The notes under the pieces were generated by a model, which ran no database searches, had not been told where the DNA came from, and was given only the letters and a program-made list of their open reading frames with translations. A stretch of 64,000 nt of DNA. Source: a bacterium CG_4_9_14_3_um_filter_65_15. GTDB taxonomy: Bacteria > Krumholzibacteriota > Krumholzibacteriia > LZORAL124-64-63. Position 1 is the stretch's first letter. Each line of letters begins with the position of its first letter. The stretch is taken from contig PFVX01000094.1 in the NCBI GenBank assembly GCA_002790835.1, forward strand, positions 21,775-85,774, written 5' to 3'. Position numbers and translations under genes: made by a program. Of the stretch, positions 1-8,397 are shown in pieces.

Positions 1-1303
1 TGCTGATGCCGTCCTTGGTCAGGCCGATCTTGTCGTAGAAGCCCTTCATATTGAAAAAGCCGTTGATCGAGCCGATGGATCCGGTCACCGTCAAGGGGTC
101 GGCCATCAGCTTGGTGGCCTTGTAGGCGATGAAGTAGCCGCCCGAGCCGGCCAAATCGACCATGGACACCACCACGGGTTTGACCGCGGCGAGCTTGCCC
201 ACCTCGTGGGCGATCAGGTCGCTGCCCAGGCTCTCACCCCCGCCCGAATCGATTCGGAACACCACCGCTTTCACCTTGTCGTCGCGGCGGCAGCGCTGCA
301 GCTCGCGCACGATGGTCTCGTGGCCCATCATCACGCCCATGAGCGGGTCGACGCGGTTCTCGCGACCACCGATGTTCCCCTGGGCGTGGACCGCCGCCAC
401 CGTGCCGGAGGTGTGCAGGCCCACGTTCTTCCAGGTCACCTTGGCGTAGTCGGTCTGCGAGACCGTGGGCAGGGGTTCGTCGGCCTTGCCGTCGCCTGCG
501 GCCGCCAGACGCTCCTGCAGCTCCTGCATGTAGATGCACTCGTCGATAAGGCCCGCCTGCTGCGCCTCGGTGGGTGTGAACTCGGCGTAGGCCATATTCT
601 CCAGCAGCCCTTCCCGGCTCAGTCCGCGCTCTCTGGCCAAGGCGTCCAGGACGGTTTCCCACACGTCGTCGACGATCCACTGGCGGTTCTCCCGGGCGGC
701 GTCGCTCATCTGCTTGTCCATGACGATCTCGGCGGCGGCCTTGTAGTCCTTGATCTTGTGCAGGTGGGGCACGATGCCCAGCTTGTCCAGCACCCCGCGC
801 ACGAACGGCATCTCCCGATGCATACCCTTGAACTCGAAATAGCCGCCGGTGGGCATCATGACCTGGTTGCAGCCGGCGGCCAGGTACAGGGCGCGCAGAT
901 CGATGGCGTCGCCCCAGGCGTAGACCGGTTTGCCCGCGGCCTGCACCTTGTCCACCGCCCGGCGCAGCTCCTGCAGCTTGGCCCAGCCGGCGTCGTTGCT
1001 GCTGCTGATGCGGAAGATGACCCCCTCTATGCGGTCGTCCAGGGCGGCCTTGCCCAGGTCGTCCAGCATCATCTGCAGGGTCACGTCGCCGCCGGTGATC
1101 ACACCCAGGGGACCGCCGGGGGTGTCGTACTCGTGCAGGGTGCCGTAGAGGTCGAGCACCAGCCAGGACCCGTCCTTCACCTTGGCGCCTTGGCGGCCGT
1201 GGAGCCAGAAACCGCCGGCGATGAGGCCGGCGATGATCACGATGGTGCTCAGGGTCAAAAGAACCGAACGCACCAGACTGGGGAAAAAGCGGGGACGGGA
1301 CAT
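1..1303 (-). CDS. sppA: Signal peptide peptidase SppA (protease IV), 3' end outside window
   Basis: This is a membrane-anchored serine protease that degrades cleaved signal peptides. It is not in the ORF track because it runs off the window, but the frame is open from the ATG at 1303 to base 1. Residues about 11-34 form one hydrophobic membrane segment. The two tandem S49 domains of the long (67 kDa type) SppA are present. The N-terminal domain carries the catalytic lysine in KDYKAAAE (about K188), followed by the conserved SDAAREN stretch. The C-terminal domain carries the nucleophile in AGSGGYF (about S387). About 434 residues are visible, so perhaps 150 are missing. It is the last visible gene of the minus-strand run that starts at 5351. 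Family assignment is secure. Confidence 0.93.
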   Translation of the reverse strand, partial: MSRPRFFPSLVRSVLLTLSTIVIIAGLIAGGFWLHGRQGAKVKDGSWLVLDLYGTLHEYDTPGGPLGVITGGDVTLQMMLDDLGKAALDDRIEGVIFRISSSNDAGWAKLQELRRAVDKVQAAGKPVYAWGDAIDLRALYLAAGCNQVMMPTGGYFEFKGMHREMPFVRGVLDKLGIVPHLHKIKDYKAAAEIVMDKQMSDAARENRQWIVDDVWETVLDALARERGLSREGLLENMAYAEFTPTEAQQAGLIDECIYMQELQERLAAAGDGKADEPLPTVSQTDYAKVTWKNVGLHTSGTVAAVHAQGNIGGRENRVDPLMGVMMGHETIVRELQRCRRDDKVKAVVFRIDSGGGESLGSDLIAHEVGKLAAVKPVVVSMVDLAGSGGYFIAYKATKLMADPLTVTGSIGSINGFFNMKGFYDKIGLTKDGIS

Positions 1304-1331
1304 GGTGGCCTCCCGATTGTGGGGGTTGGGA

Positions 1332-1553
1332 TCAATTCACGTAGCCTAGGGATCGCAACTTCTTGAGGGCTTCCTCCCGCTCGGCGGCCGAGAGGGATTC
1401 GCCTGGCACGGCTACGCTGGAGTTCAGGGTCTTTTGCTGGGTGGCGCGGCGCCGGAATTCGACCATGCCGATCATCCGTCGGTGCAGCAGGGAGCGATAG
1501 TCCAGCGGCACGAGGGCCGTCAGGGCAGCCAGGGAAAACGTCAGGATCCGCAC
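1332..1553 (-). CDS. Small protein (73 aa) with C-terminal LRSLGYV motif
   Basis: The GTG start at 1553 is chosen because a GAAAGG Shine-Dalgarno-like stretch lies just upstream. The longer track ORF (to 1946) runs back into the flavoprotein gene. The protein opens with a short hydrophobic stretch (ILTFSLAALTALVPL), perhaps a signal or anchor, then a basic region and a charged helix. It ends in EREEALKKLRSLGYVN. The same LRSLGY-type ending is familiar to me from the C-termini of unrelated sulfatase and TPR proteins in FCB-like bacteria. It sits between the flavoprotein and sppA on the same strand. I do not recognise a function, and the call rests on the ribosome binding site, the frame and the motif. 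Confidence 0.55.
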   Translation of the reverse strand: MRILTFSLAALTALVPLDYRSLLHRRMIGMVEFRRRATQQKTLNSSVAVPGESLSAAEREEALKKLRSLGYVN

Positions 1554-1606
1554 GTTACGCCTTTCGGGTTTGGAATCGACAGGGTAAACCGCCGCCCCCG
1601 GTCGGG

Positions 1607-2854
1607 TCAAACGTCCTCGGACCCCGTGCCGGTCAGGGCCACCCCCGCCAACCAACCGGTGGTCCAGCAGGACTGGAAGTTGAAACCGCCGGTGACTCCG
1701 TCGATGTCCAGCACCTCGCCGGCGAAATGCAGGCCCGGGGTGAGGCGGCTTTGCATGGTGCGCAGGTCGACTTCCTTCAGGGGCACGCCGCCGCAGGTGA
1801 CGAATTCCTCCTTGAAGGCCGCCTGGCCGCTTACGGCCAGCTGGGTGCCCTTGAGCACGGCGGACAGGGCGGCGCGTTGCCGGGGACCGAGGTCCCCCCA
1901 CCGCTGGTCGGGATTCAACCCCGCGCGTTCGACCAGGCGCACCCACAGCCGCCGGGTCAGCTTCCAGGGTCCGAACGCCTTGAGCTGCTTGGACTTGTTG
2001 GCCGTGGCGAGGTCGGCCAGCGCTTCATCCTGCCCATGTTGGTCGAATTGCGGCAGCCAGTCCACGGCCACCAAAAAGCGGTAGCCGCAGTCGTGGAAAT
2101 GGCGCGCCCCCCACGCCGAAAGCTGGAGGATGGCCGGACCGCTCACCCCCCAGTGGGTGATCAGCAGAGGCCCGTCCTGCACGGCCAGGCCCCGATGGCC
2201 CACACCGCGAACCCTGACCGGGTCCACCACGATGCCGGCCAACCCCTGGAGCAGATCGTCGTCCACCTTGAAGGTGAACAGCGACGGCACCAGCGGCGTG
2301 ATCGCGTGGCCGCAGGAGGCGGCCAAGGCATAGCCCCCATGCAGGGGGCCGGCCACGGCGCGGCCGCCGGTGGCGATGAGAACGCGGTCGGCCCGGGCGG
2401 TGGCGCCCGAGGCCAGGGTGAGGGCGAATCCCGCGTCGGTGGCAACCACGGAGGTGACCTCGGCGCGTGTGCGGACCGTCACATCCAGGCGCCGCGCCTC
2501 GCCGGTGAGGCAATCGATCACGGTCTGGCTGTCGTTGGAGACGGGAAACAGGCACCCGTCGGGATAGGTGCGCAGGGGAACGCCACGGTCGGTGAACCAG
2601 GCCGCGGCCGCGGGGGCGCCGAAGCGGGTGAACGGGCCGATGAGCTCGCGGTGCCCGCGGGGATAGTGGGCGGCCAGTTCGCGGGGGTCGGGGCTGTCGT
2701 GGGTGATGTTGCAGCGTCCGCCGCCGCTGATCTTCACCTTGCCGAGCACGCGCGAGGATTTCTCGAAGATCGTGACCCGGCAGGACGGCTGGGCCTCCTT
2801 GGCCGTGACCGCGGCAAAGAATCCGGCCGGCCCGCCGCCGATGACGGCGATCAC
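1607..2854 (-). CDS. BaiN/HI0933 family NAD(P)/FAD-dependent oxidoreductase
   Basis: This is a flavoprotein of the HI0933/YhiN/BaiN family (415 aa, normal length), whose substrate is usually unknown. The N-terminal dinucleotide-binding motif is VIAVIGGGPAGFFAA. The family signatures LGKVKISGGGRCNITH and, near the end, GEVLDIDGVTGGFN are present. The chosen start is GTG at 2854, two bases after the TatD stop (2859-2861), which makes the genes translationally coupled. The ORF track start at 3022 would lie deep inside tatD and adds residues unlike the family N-terminus. The gene follows tatD in the same operon, which gives no clear functional clue. Confidence 0.88.
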   Translation of the reverse strand: MIAVIGGGPAGFFAAVTAKEAQPSCRVTIFEKSSRVLGKVKISGGGRCNITHDSPDPRELAAHYPRGHRELIGPFTRFGAPAAAAWFTDRGVPLRTYPDGCLFPVSNDSQTVIDCLTGEARRLDVTVRTRAEVTSVVATDAGFALTLASGATARADRVLIATGGRAVAGPLHGGYALAASCGHAITPLVPSLFTFKVDDDLLQGLAGIVVDPVRVRGVGHRGLAVQDGPLLITHWGVSGPAILQLSAWGARHFHDCGYRFLVAVDWLPQFDQHGQDEALADLATANKSKQLKAFGPWKLTRRLWVRLVERAGLNPDQRWGDLGPRQRAALSAVLKGTQLAVSGQAAFKEEFVTCGGVPLKEVDLRTMQSRLTPGLHFAGEVLDIDGVTGGFNFQSCWTTGWLAGVALTGTGSEDV

Positions 2855-2858
2855 AGGC

Positions 2859-3656
2859 TCAGACCGGGAGATGGAAGAGGGCGTTGGCATTGGCGGTCGT
2901 GACCTCTGCGATGGTGGCGATGGTCGTGCCGCGCACCTCGGCAATGGCCGCGGCGATGTCCCGGACATGGCGCGGCTCGGTCTGCTCGGGCGGCACGTCC
3001 TGCAATCCGATGCTGGGAGCATCGGTCTCCAGGACGATCTTTTCCAGAAGCAACTTCGGCAGGGCCTTGTGCAGGCGGGCCCGATCCCGGGTGGCGGCCC
3101 CGCCCAGACCCAGATGCAGCCCGGCTCCTACTATGCGCTCGGCCAGCTCGATCCCCCGCGAATAGGCGTGGCACACGCCTCGCAGTCGGCCGCCGTGCCG
3201 CTCGAGGGCGGCCAGGAGGTCGTCGAATGCGCCGCGGCAGTGCAGGATCACCGGCAGGTCCAGGTCGGCGGCCAGTTCGAGCTGAACCGCCAGGACGTCC
3301 CGCTGTCGGGGCAGGTCCGGGGTGTCGATCTTGGTGTCGAGTCCGATCTCGCCGATGGCTACCACGGGCGTTGACGACGAGGCGACGGCACGGGACAGAT
3401 GATCTTTGATGCCGCCCATCCCGGACGTCCGGGCTGCAGCCACCCATTCATCAACCGCCACCCAGGGATGAAGCCCGAGGGCTGGGTGAACGCCTGCGTG
3501 CTCGGCCGCCAGAGCCAAGATGGGATTCCAGGAGGCCGAATCGTAGGCGGGTACCACCACGCGACCGACCCCCGCGGCGGCGGCGCGGGCCAGCACACCG
3601 ACCGGGTCGTCCCCCAAAGGCGGCATATTCAGATGGCAGTGGGTATCGACGAGCAT
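2859..3656 (-). CDS. TatD family metal-dependent hydrolase/DNase
   Basis: This is a TIM-barrel amidohydrolase-superfamily enzyme of the TatD family (265 aa), members of which are 3'-5' nucleases in DNA or RNA quality control. The metal-binding signatures are in order: DTHCHLN at residues 4-10, AIGEIGLD in the middle, HCRGAFDDL, CHAYSRG and ETDAPSIG near the C-terminus. The length fits the family. The ATG at 3656 is the natural start because the first motif is only a few residues in. It lies downstream of the racemase on the same strand (37-bp gap) and two bases ahead of the flavoprotein start. Confidence 0.93.
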   Translation of the reverse strand: MLVDTHCHLNMPPLGDDPVGVLARAAAAGVGRVVVPAYDSASWNPILALAAEHAGVHPALGLHPWVAVDEWVAAARTSGMGGIKDHLSRAVASSSTPVVAIGEIGLDTKIDTPDLPRQRDVLAVQLELAADLDLPVILHCRGAFDDLLAALERHGGRLRGVCHAYSRGIELAERIVGAGLHLGLGGAATRDRARLHKALPKLLLEKIVLETDAPSIGLQDVPPEQTEPRHVRDIAAAIAEVRGTTIATIAEVTTANANALFHLPV

Positions 3657-3693
3657 TGTACTCTCCGGCGCACTTCGAGGCCGACAGCCGCGG

Positions 3694-4878
3694 TCAGCCT
3701 TCCGCCCCGGCTTCCCCCTCCAGGCTGGCCAGATCCAGGTCGTCCAGCACCGGGGGCATATCCACGGTGCCGCGGGCGGCCAGCGAGGCGCGGAACTCCG
3801 CCACGGTGGGCGTGACGAACTTGTCGATGTACTTGCCCGCCATCAGGCGCACCAGGGCCCCGTACGAAGGGCGGAACTTGATGATGCTGCCGGGAGCCAG
3901 GTCGTCGGGATTGTCGCCCACGTGAACCACCGTCAGGTCGCTGCTGGCGCCGGCGATCTCGTAGGCCGGATTCAAGGGACGCAGTCCCCGCACCTCGGTA
4001 TCCAGCTGCCCGATGGTGATCACCGCGCGGTAGCCGCGCGAGCCGGGTTCGTGGGTCGTGGCGGCGAAATCCTCGAAGGGCGTCATGTCCGTGGTCTCAC
4101 CCTGGGGCGACAGGCTCTTTTCCTTCACCTCGACCACTTCGACCTCGAGGGTGATGGCGTCATCGCGCAGCCCGGCCAGGGAATCGCCATGCACCAGATC
4201 GGTGCCCAGAAATACCGACTCGCCCACGCGGAAGTGATTGATCTCCTTGGGCAACTGGCCGTCGCGCAGCATGGGGATCACCGCGCTGGTGCCGCCGGAG
4301 ATCAGGGGCAACGGGCGGTCGAACTTCAGCTGCAGCAACTCGCGGAACATGGCCAGCTGGCTGAACTGCTCGAGGCTCGGCACGGTGCCGGAAAGGCAAC
4401 CCAGGTTGCTGCCGATACCCAGCACATCGATGTTCGGCAGATCGAATACGCGTTCGTAAAGGGGCACCAGAGAGCCGGGCAGGACCCCCTCGCGGAGGTC
4501 CCCCAGCTCGATCATGATGATGATGCGGTGGATCTTGCCCTGGCGCCCGGCTTCCCGGTTCAACGCCTCGATGATCTCGAATTCCGTGTTGAGCGAAACG
4601 TCGGCCAGGCGCACCACCTTCTCCAGGGCCGGCATGTGGGGCAGCCGCAGATACCAGGTCTCGATGGGCTCGGCCAGATCGCGGATCGCCTCCAGGTTGG
4701 ACAGCCGCGAATCGGCCATGGAGCGCACGCCCGAGAGTTCCAGTCCCCGCAACACATCGGGGAAACCGCACATGGCCTTGGTCACCAGGCTCCAGCTCGC
4801 GCCGTGGTCGATGACCCACTTGTCCACGGTCCGGATGTTGTGGTGCAGGGCCTCGAGATCGATCACCAGCCGGTTCAT
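3694..4878 (-). CDS. Alanine/ornithine racemase family PLP enzyme
   Basis: This PLP-dependent fold-III enzyme of the amino-acid racemase family (394 aa) resembles ornithine racemase (Orr) and YhfX more than classical Alr. The predicted PLP lysine is K34 in LVTKAMCG. The substrate phosphate and ring region SGGTSAVI and the family motif HFRVGESVFLGTD are clear. The amino acid racemised cannot be read from sequence. Its ATG overlaps the stop of the upstream GNAT gene as ATGA, so the two are probably co-translated. A second racemase (alr) and a deacylase are transcribed divergently 600 bp away, which suggests a shared amino-acid or D-amino-acid theme. That link is inference. Confidence 0.85.
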   Translation of the reverse strand: MNRLVIDLEALHHNIRTVDKWVIDHGASWSLVTKAMCGFPDVLRGLELSGVRSMADSRLSNLEAIRDLAEPIETWYLRLPHMPALEKVVRLADVSLNTEFEIIEALNREAGRQGKIHRIIIMIELGDLREGVLPGSLVPLYERVFDLPNIDVLGIGSNLGCLSGTVPSLEQFSQLAMFRELLQLKFDRPLPLISGGTSAVIPMLRDGQLPKEINHFRVGESVFLGTDLVHGDSLAGLRDDAITLEVEVVEVKEKSLSPQGETTDMTPFEDFAATTHEPGSRGYRAVITIGQLDTEVRGLRPLNPAYEIAGASSDLTVVHVGDNPDDLAPGSIIKFRPSYGALVRLMAGKYIDKFVTPTVAEFRASLAARGTVDMPPVLDDLDLASLEGEAGAEG

Positions 4879-5351
4879 GCCCCGGCCCCTTTGGTCCAGC
4901 GCATCTCCGCGTACTTGGTGGAGAAGCCCAGGCGTTCGTACAGGCGCTTGGCGGGATTATCGTACTCCACGTGCAACTTCACGTCGCCCTCGGTCACTTC
5001 GAGGCAGTGCTCGATGAGCCGGCCGCCGACGCCCTGGCCGCGCGTCGAGGGGTCGACGGTCACGAACAGGAGGATGTTCTCGGGAATATAGCCGCTCATG
5101 CCCGTCTTCAGCATGCACAGGGCGCCCAGCAGGGTCTCGCCCCGGTGCGCCAGCATGACGAATCCGCCGTTTCCCTTGCCGGGGTCCAGGGCGTAATCGA
5201 GGGCCCGGTGGACATCCTCCAGGGTGTCGTTGTAGGGTTCCATGGTTTCGTGGAAGAAGCGGGCGATGGTGTCCTCGTCCGCCCAGGAGGGGAAGTCCTC
5301 CTTGAGAACGATCTTGGTGAATTTCAATTCGGCTGGGTGGTCATCTTGCAC
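4875..5351 (-). CDS. GNAT family N-acetyltransferase
   Basis: This is a 158-aa single-domain GCN5-related acetyltransferase that transfers acetyl from acetyl-CoA to an unidentified amine. The acetyl-CoA pyrophosphate loop is STRGQGVGGRLIE, and the C-terminal NPAKRLYERLGF motif is typical. The GTG at 5351 is preceded by a strong AAAGGAGGAG ribosome binding site at good spacing. The upstream extension in the ORF track has no family similarity, so GTG is the start. The gene is first in the minus-strand run and overlaps the racemase start by four bases. Coupling with a racemase hints at an amino acid or amino-acid derivative as substrate. Confidence 0.87.
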   Translation of the reverse strand: MQDDHPAELKFTKIVLKEDFPSWADEDTIARFFHETMEPYNDTLEDVHRALDYALDPGKGNGGFVMLAHRGETLLGALCMLKTGMSGYIPENILLFVTVDPSTRGQGVGGRLIEHCLEVTEGDVKLHVEYDNPAKRLYERLGFSTKYAEMRWTKGAGA

Positions 5352-5400
5352 AGGCAAAACTCCTCCTTTGGCCAGGCAGGATTTGTGTCCCGCGCAGTTC

Positions 5401-5441
5401 TTGATGATACTGTTTGTCAAACGAGTATAGATAAATATAGC
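5401..5441 (+). promoter_or_regulatory. Candidate promoter of the amidohydrolase-alr operon with 11-bp inverted repeat
   Basis: TTGTCA (5414-5419) and TATAGC (5436-5441) are 16 bp apart, just upstream of the AAAGAGGAG ribosome binding site. The inverted repeat GTTTGTCAAAC (5412-5422) covers the -35 box and could be an operator. TTGATG (5401) with TATAGA (5426) is an alternative pair. This is the only AT-rich stretch between the two divergent operons. Confidence 0.35.
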
Positions 5442-5455
5442 AGGAAAGAGGAGTA

Positions 5456-6631
5456 ATGGCTGTTGCCATCTTGTCGCCGCAGGATCTGACCTCAATGCGC
5501 CGGGAACTCCACAGGATGGCCGAGTTGTCGGATCTGGAGGAACAAACCGCCCGATTCCTGCGGGACCAATTTCAGTCGTGCCGGCCCACCCAGCTGGTCA
5601 CCGGCCTGGGCGGCCACGGCCTCGCCGCCGTGTTTGCGGGCAGTGAGCCGGGCCCCACGGTCCTGTTGCGCTGTGACACCGACGCCCTGCCCCTGCCCGA
5701 CCGCGCCGATCTGCCCTACGCCAGTTCCGACGCCGGCGTGTCCCACAAGTGCGGGCACGACGGCCACATGACCATGATGCTGGGCCTGGCCCACCGGCTG
5801 GGCGCGGCGCCGCCGTCGCGGGGACGGGCCGTCCTGCTGTTCCAGCCCGCCGAGGAAACGGGAGCCGGAGCGAGGCGGGTCCTTGACGATGCGGCCTTCG
5901 CGCCGCTGGTGCCGGACGTCGTTCTGGGCGTCCACAACCTGCCCGGGTATCCCCTGGGCTCGGTGGTCCTGCGCGCCGGACCTATCGCCGCAGCTTCGCG
6001 CGGGATGACCATCGAACTCACCGGGGCCTCCAGCCACGCCGCCGAACCCGAAGCCGGCCGCAGCCCCGCCCTGGCGGTCGCCGCCCTGGTCCAGTCCCTG
6101 TCGGCGCTGCCCCAGACCGCCGCGGCCCTGGGCGAGGGCGCCAAGGCCACCGTGGTGGGCATCGAAGTCGGCGGGCCCGCCTTCGGCACATCCCCCGGCA
6201 CGGGCCGCGTCATGGCCACCCTGCGCGCCTACGAGGACGCGGTCATGGACCGCATGGCTGCGCGGTGCACCGAGCTGGCCGCCCACACCGCCCGTGCCCA
6301 CGGCCTGGAGCATCGCCTGTCCTGGTGCGAGGAATTCCCCGCTACCGTCAACGCCGCTGCGGTGGTGGACGCGGTGGCCGCCGCCGCCGGCAGCGCCGGA
6401 CTCGCGACGGTGTGCAGCGAGGCGCCGTTCGCCTGGTCGGAGGATTTCGGCCACTTCACCGCCGCCTACCCCGGGGCCCTGGTGGGCCTGGGCGCCGGCC
6501 TGGGCCACCCGGCCCTGCACCACCCCGACTACGACTTCCCCGACCCCCTGCTACCGGTCGGCGTGACCTTCTGGGAATCCGCCCTGGAATGCCTGTTGAC
6601 CCAACCCACCTGGGAGAGTGATTCGGTTTGA
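5456..6631 (+). CDS. M20D family amidohydrolase (N-acyl amino acid / hippurate hydrolase-like)
   Basis: This is a zinc aminoacylase of the HipO/AmaA/IAA-amino acid hydrolase group (391 aa) that removes acyl groups from N-acyl amino acids. The metal and catalytic motifs are RCDTDALPL, SHKCGHDGHMTMMLG, PAEETGAGAR and LGVHNLPGYPLG. The dimerisation-domain signature GASSHAAEPEAGRSP and the late SEDFGHF motif are present. No signal peptide is visible, so it is probably cytoplasmic. The ATG at 5456 has an excellent AAAGAGGAG site. Its TGA stop overlaps the TTG start of alr, so deacylation and racemisation are likely co-expressed. The exact acyl group is not predictable. Confidence 0.9.
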   Translation: MAVAILSPQDLTSMRRELHRMAELSDLEEQTARFLRDQFQSCRPTQLVTGLGGHGLAAVFAGSEPGPTVLLRCDTDALPLPDRADLPYASSDAGVSHKCGHDGHMTMMLGLAHRLGAAPPSRGRAVLLFQPAEETGAGARRVLDDAAFAPLVPDVVLGVHNLPGYPLGSVVLRAGPIAAASRGMTIELTGASSHAAEPEAGRSPALAVAALVQSLSALPQTAAALGEGAKATVVGIEVGGPAFGTSPGTGRVMATLRAYEDAVMDRMAARCTELAAHTARAHGLEHRLSWCEEFPATVNAAAVVDAVAAAAGSAGLATVCSEAPFAWSEDFGHFTAAYPGALVGLGAGLGHPALHHPDYDFPDPLLPVGVTFWESALECLLTQPTWESDSV

Positions 6632-7785
6632 TCAAACCCAGTTCCTGGATCGAACTCAGCGAGTCGGCCCTACACCACAATTTGAGAATCCTGCGCCGGG
6701 TGACCGGCAAGGAAACGGCGCTCTGCTCGGTGGTCAAGGCCAACGCCTACGGCCACGGCCTGGAGACCTTCGTGCCCCTGGCCGAACGCTGCGGCGTGCG
6801 CCGCTTCGGCGTCTTCAGCGCCGAAGAAGCCGCCACCGTGCTCGCTTGCCGAACCGCGGACAGCGACATCATGATCATGGGCGCCCTGGATAACGAGGAC
6901 GTCGCGTGGGCGGTCGAAGAGGGCCTGAGCTTCTTCGTATTCGATCTTGGGCGCCTGGACGCCGCAGAGAAGGCCGCCGCCCGTTGCGCCAAGCCCGCCA
7001 AGGTGCACCTGGAGCTGGAGACGGGCATGCACCGCCTGGGCCTGTCCGGCCGGTCCCTGGCCGCGGCCGCGCGCCGCATCAAGCGGCAGCCCGAACGCCT
7101 GCTCCTCAAGGGCGTGTGCACCCACTTCGCCGGGGCCGAATCCTCGGCCAACACCCACCGCATCGAGAACCAGATCCGCGTGTTCGACGAGCTGGTGGGG
7201 ATCCTGCGCCGGGAAAAACTCGAAGGCTTCAGGCGTCACCTCTGCTGCAGCGCAGGGGCATTCTGCTTCCCCGAAGCGCGGGGCGAACTCGTGCGCTTCG
7301 GCATCGCCCAGTACGGATACTGGCCCAGCCAGGAGACCCGCATCCGCTACCAGGTCACCAGCCGCTCGCGGTTCCGCGACGAGTTGCGCCGGGTGATGTC
7401 CTGGCACAGCCGGGTGATGAACCTGAAGATCGTGCCCGCCGGGCAGTTCGTGGGCTACGGCAACAGCTACCTCACCGTCGGCAAGACCCGCATCGCCGCC
7501 GTTCCGGTGGGCTACCACCACGGCATCGAGCGCAACCAGAGCAACCTGGGCCACGTGCTGATCCGCGGTCTGCGCTGCCCCATCGTGGGCATCATCAACA
7601 TGAACATGATGTCGGTGGACGTGACCCACCTGCCCGATGTCGCGATCGGCGACGAGGTGGTCATCATCGGCCAACAGGGCGACGACGTGATCTCCGTGGG
7701 CGCGTTCGGCAACCGGATCAACGACCTCAACTACGAGACCCTGGCCAGGCTGGACAGCAAGCTGAAGCGGGTGGTGGTAGCCTAG
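6628..7785 (+). CDS. alr: Alanine racemase
   Basis: This PLP-dependent enzyme interconverts L- and D-alanine for peptidoglycan synthesis (385 aa, usual length). The PLP lysine is K37 in SVVKANAYGHG. The catalytic tyrosine region VGYGNSYLT and the C-terminal NMNMMSVDVTHLPDV and GDEVVIIG signatures are in the expected order. The start is TTG at 6628, which overlaps the TGA of the amidohydrolase. The only other in-frame starts lie far inside the conserved region. Between residues about 230 and 250 (YWPSQETRIRYQ) the sequence is more divergent than in typical Alr. Specificity for alanine is therefore likely but not proven. Confidence 0.88.
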   Translation: MIKPSSWIELSESALHHNLRILRRVTGKETALCSVVKANAYGHGLETFVPLAERCGVRRFGVFSAEEAATVLACRTADSDIMIMGALDNEDVAWAVEEGLSFFVFDLGRLDAAEKAAARCAKPAKVHLELETGMHRLGLSGRSLAAAARRIKRQPERLLLKGVCTHFAGAESSANTHRIENQIRVFDELVGILRREKLEGFRRHLCCSAGAFCFPEARGELVRFGIAQYGYWPSQETRIRYQVTSRSRFRDELRRVMSWHSRVMNLKIVPAGQFVGYGNSYLTVGKTRIAAVPVGYHHGIERNQSNLGHVLIRGLRCPIVGIINMNMMSVDVTHLPDVAIGDEVVIIGQQGDDVISVGAFGNRINDLNYETLARLDSKLKRVVVA

Positions 7786-7831
7786 CCCGACCGCCGAGCG
7801 CGCCGCCAAGTTCCGGCGCCGGTCTTTGTCC

Positions 7832-7860
7832 TTGATGTTTTGCACATATGTGCTTAATAT
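7832..7860 (+). promoter_or_regulatory. Promoter with perfect 12-bp palindrome in the spacer, upstream of DUF134 gene
   Basis: TTGATG (7832-7837) and TAATAT (7855-7860) are separated by exactly 17 bp. The perfect palindrome GCACATATGTGC (7842-7853) fills most of that spacer. The start codon of the DUF134 regulator is 27 bp downstream. This geometry is typical of an operator where repressor and RNA polymerase compete. Autoregulation by the DUF134 protein is inferred. Confidence 0.6.
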
Positions 7861-7887
7861 AGGTCAAACCCCAGCAAGGGAAGCAAG

Positions 7888-8343
7888 ATGGCTCGACCCC
7901 GCAAAATGCGCTCCGTCAACCGCCCGCCCCAGTTCAAGGCGTTCAAACCCGCCGGTATCCGTTCACGGTTTCTGGAGGATCTGCCTCTGGAACTGGACGA
8001 GCTGGAAGCTATCCGGTTGGCGGACCACGAAGGCCTGGATCACAACGAATCGGCCGAACGGATGGGGATCTCGCGCTCCACATTCTCCCGCCTGGTGGAA
8101 AAAGCGCGGCACAAGGTGGCCTGCTTCCTCATCGAGGGGAATTGCTTGACCATCGAGGGCGGGGACGTGCATTTCCGGGGCAACCTGATCCGCTGCGAGG
8201 ATTGTGGGAGCCTGACCAAACTTCCCTTCACCGACACGGCCAGCGTGTGCCCGGACTGCGGGTCCGCGAACCTGACCGATCTGGCCGGATGCTTCGGCCA
8301 CGGTGGATGTTGTCGGCGGCATCACGGAAACCGCAGGGGGTAG
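7888..8343 (+). CDS. DUF134 family DNA-binding regulator
   Basis: This 151-aa protein of the DUF134 family has a predicted sigma-region-4-like helix-turn-helix. The signature ELEAIRLADHEGLDHNE is followed by the recognition helix region AERMGISRSTFSRLVEKAR at about residues 50-75. The C-terminus carries two CxxC pairs (RCEDCGS and CPDCGSA), a probable zinc ribbon, then a Cys/His-rich GCFGHGGCCRRHH tail that could bind metal. The ATG at 7888 is preceded by AAGGGAAGCAAG. The track ORF starting at 7826 is another frame. DUF134 genes usually sit beside NifX/NifB-like proteins and MinD-like ATPases, as here. It probably regulates this cluster through the palindrome upstream. Confidence 0.88.
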   Translation: MARPRKMRSVNRPPQFKAFKPAGIRSRFLEDLPLELDELEAIRLADHEGLDHNESAERMGISRSTFSRLVEKARHKVACFLIEGNCLTIEGGDVHFRGNLIRCEDCGSLTKLPFTDTASVCPDCGSANLTDLAGCFGHGGCCRRHHGNRRG

Positions 8344-8397
8344 GACGATGATCCGCGAGAAACTGCTCGAATGCCGCCCTCGAACGGGAGAAAACCC

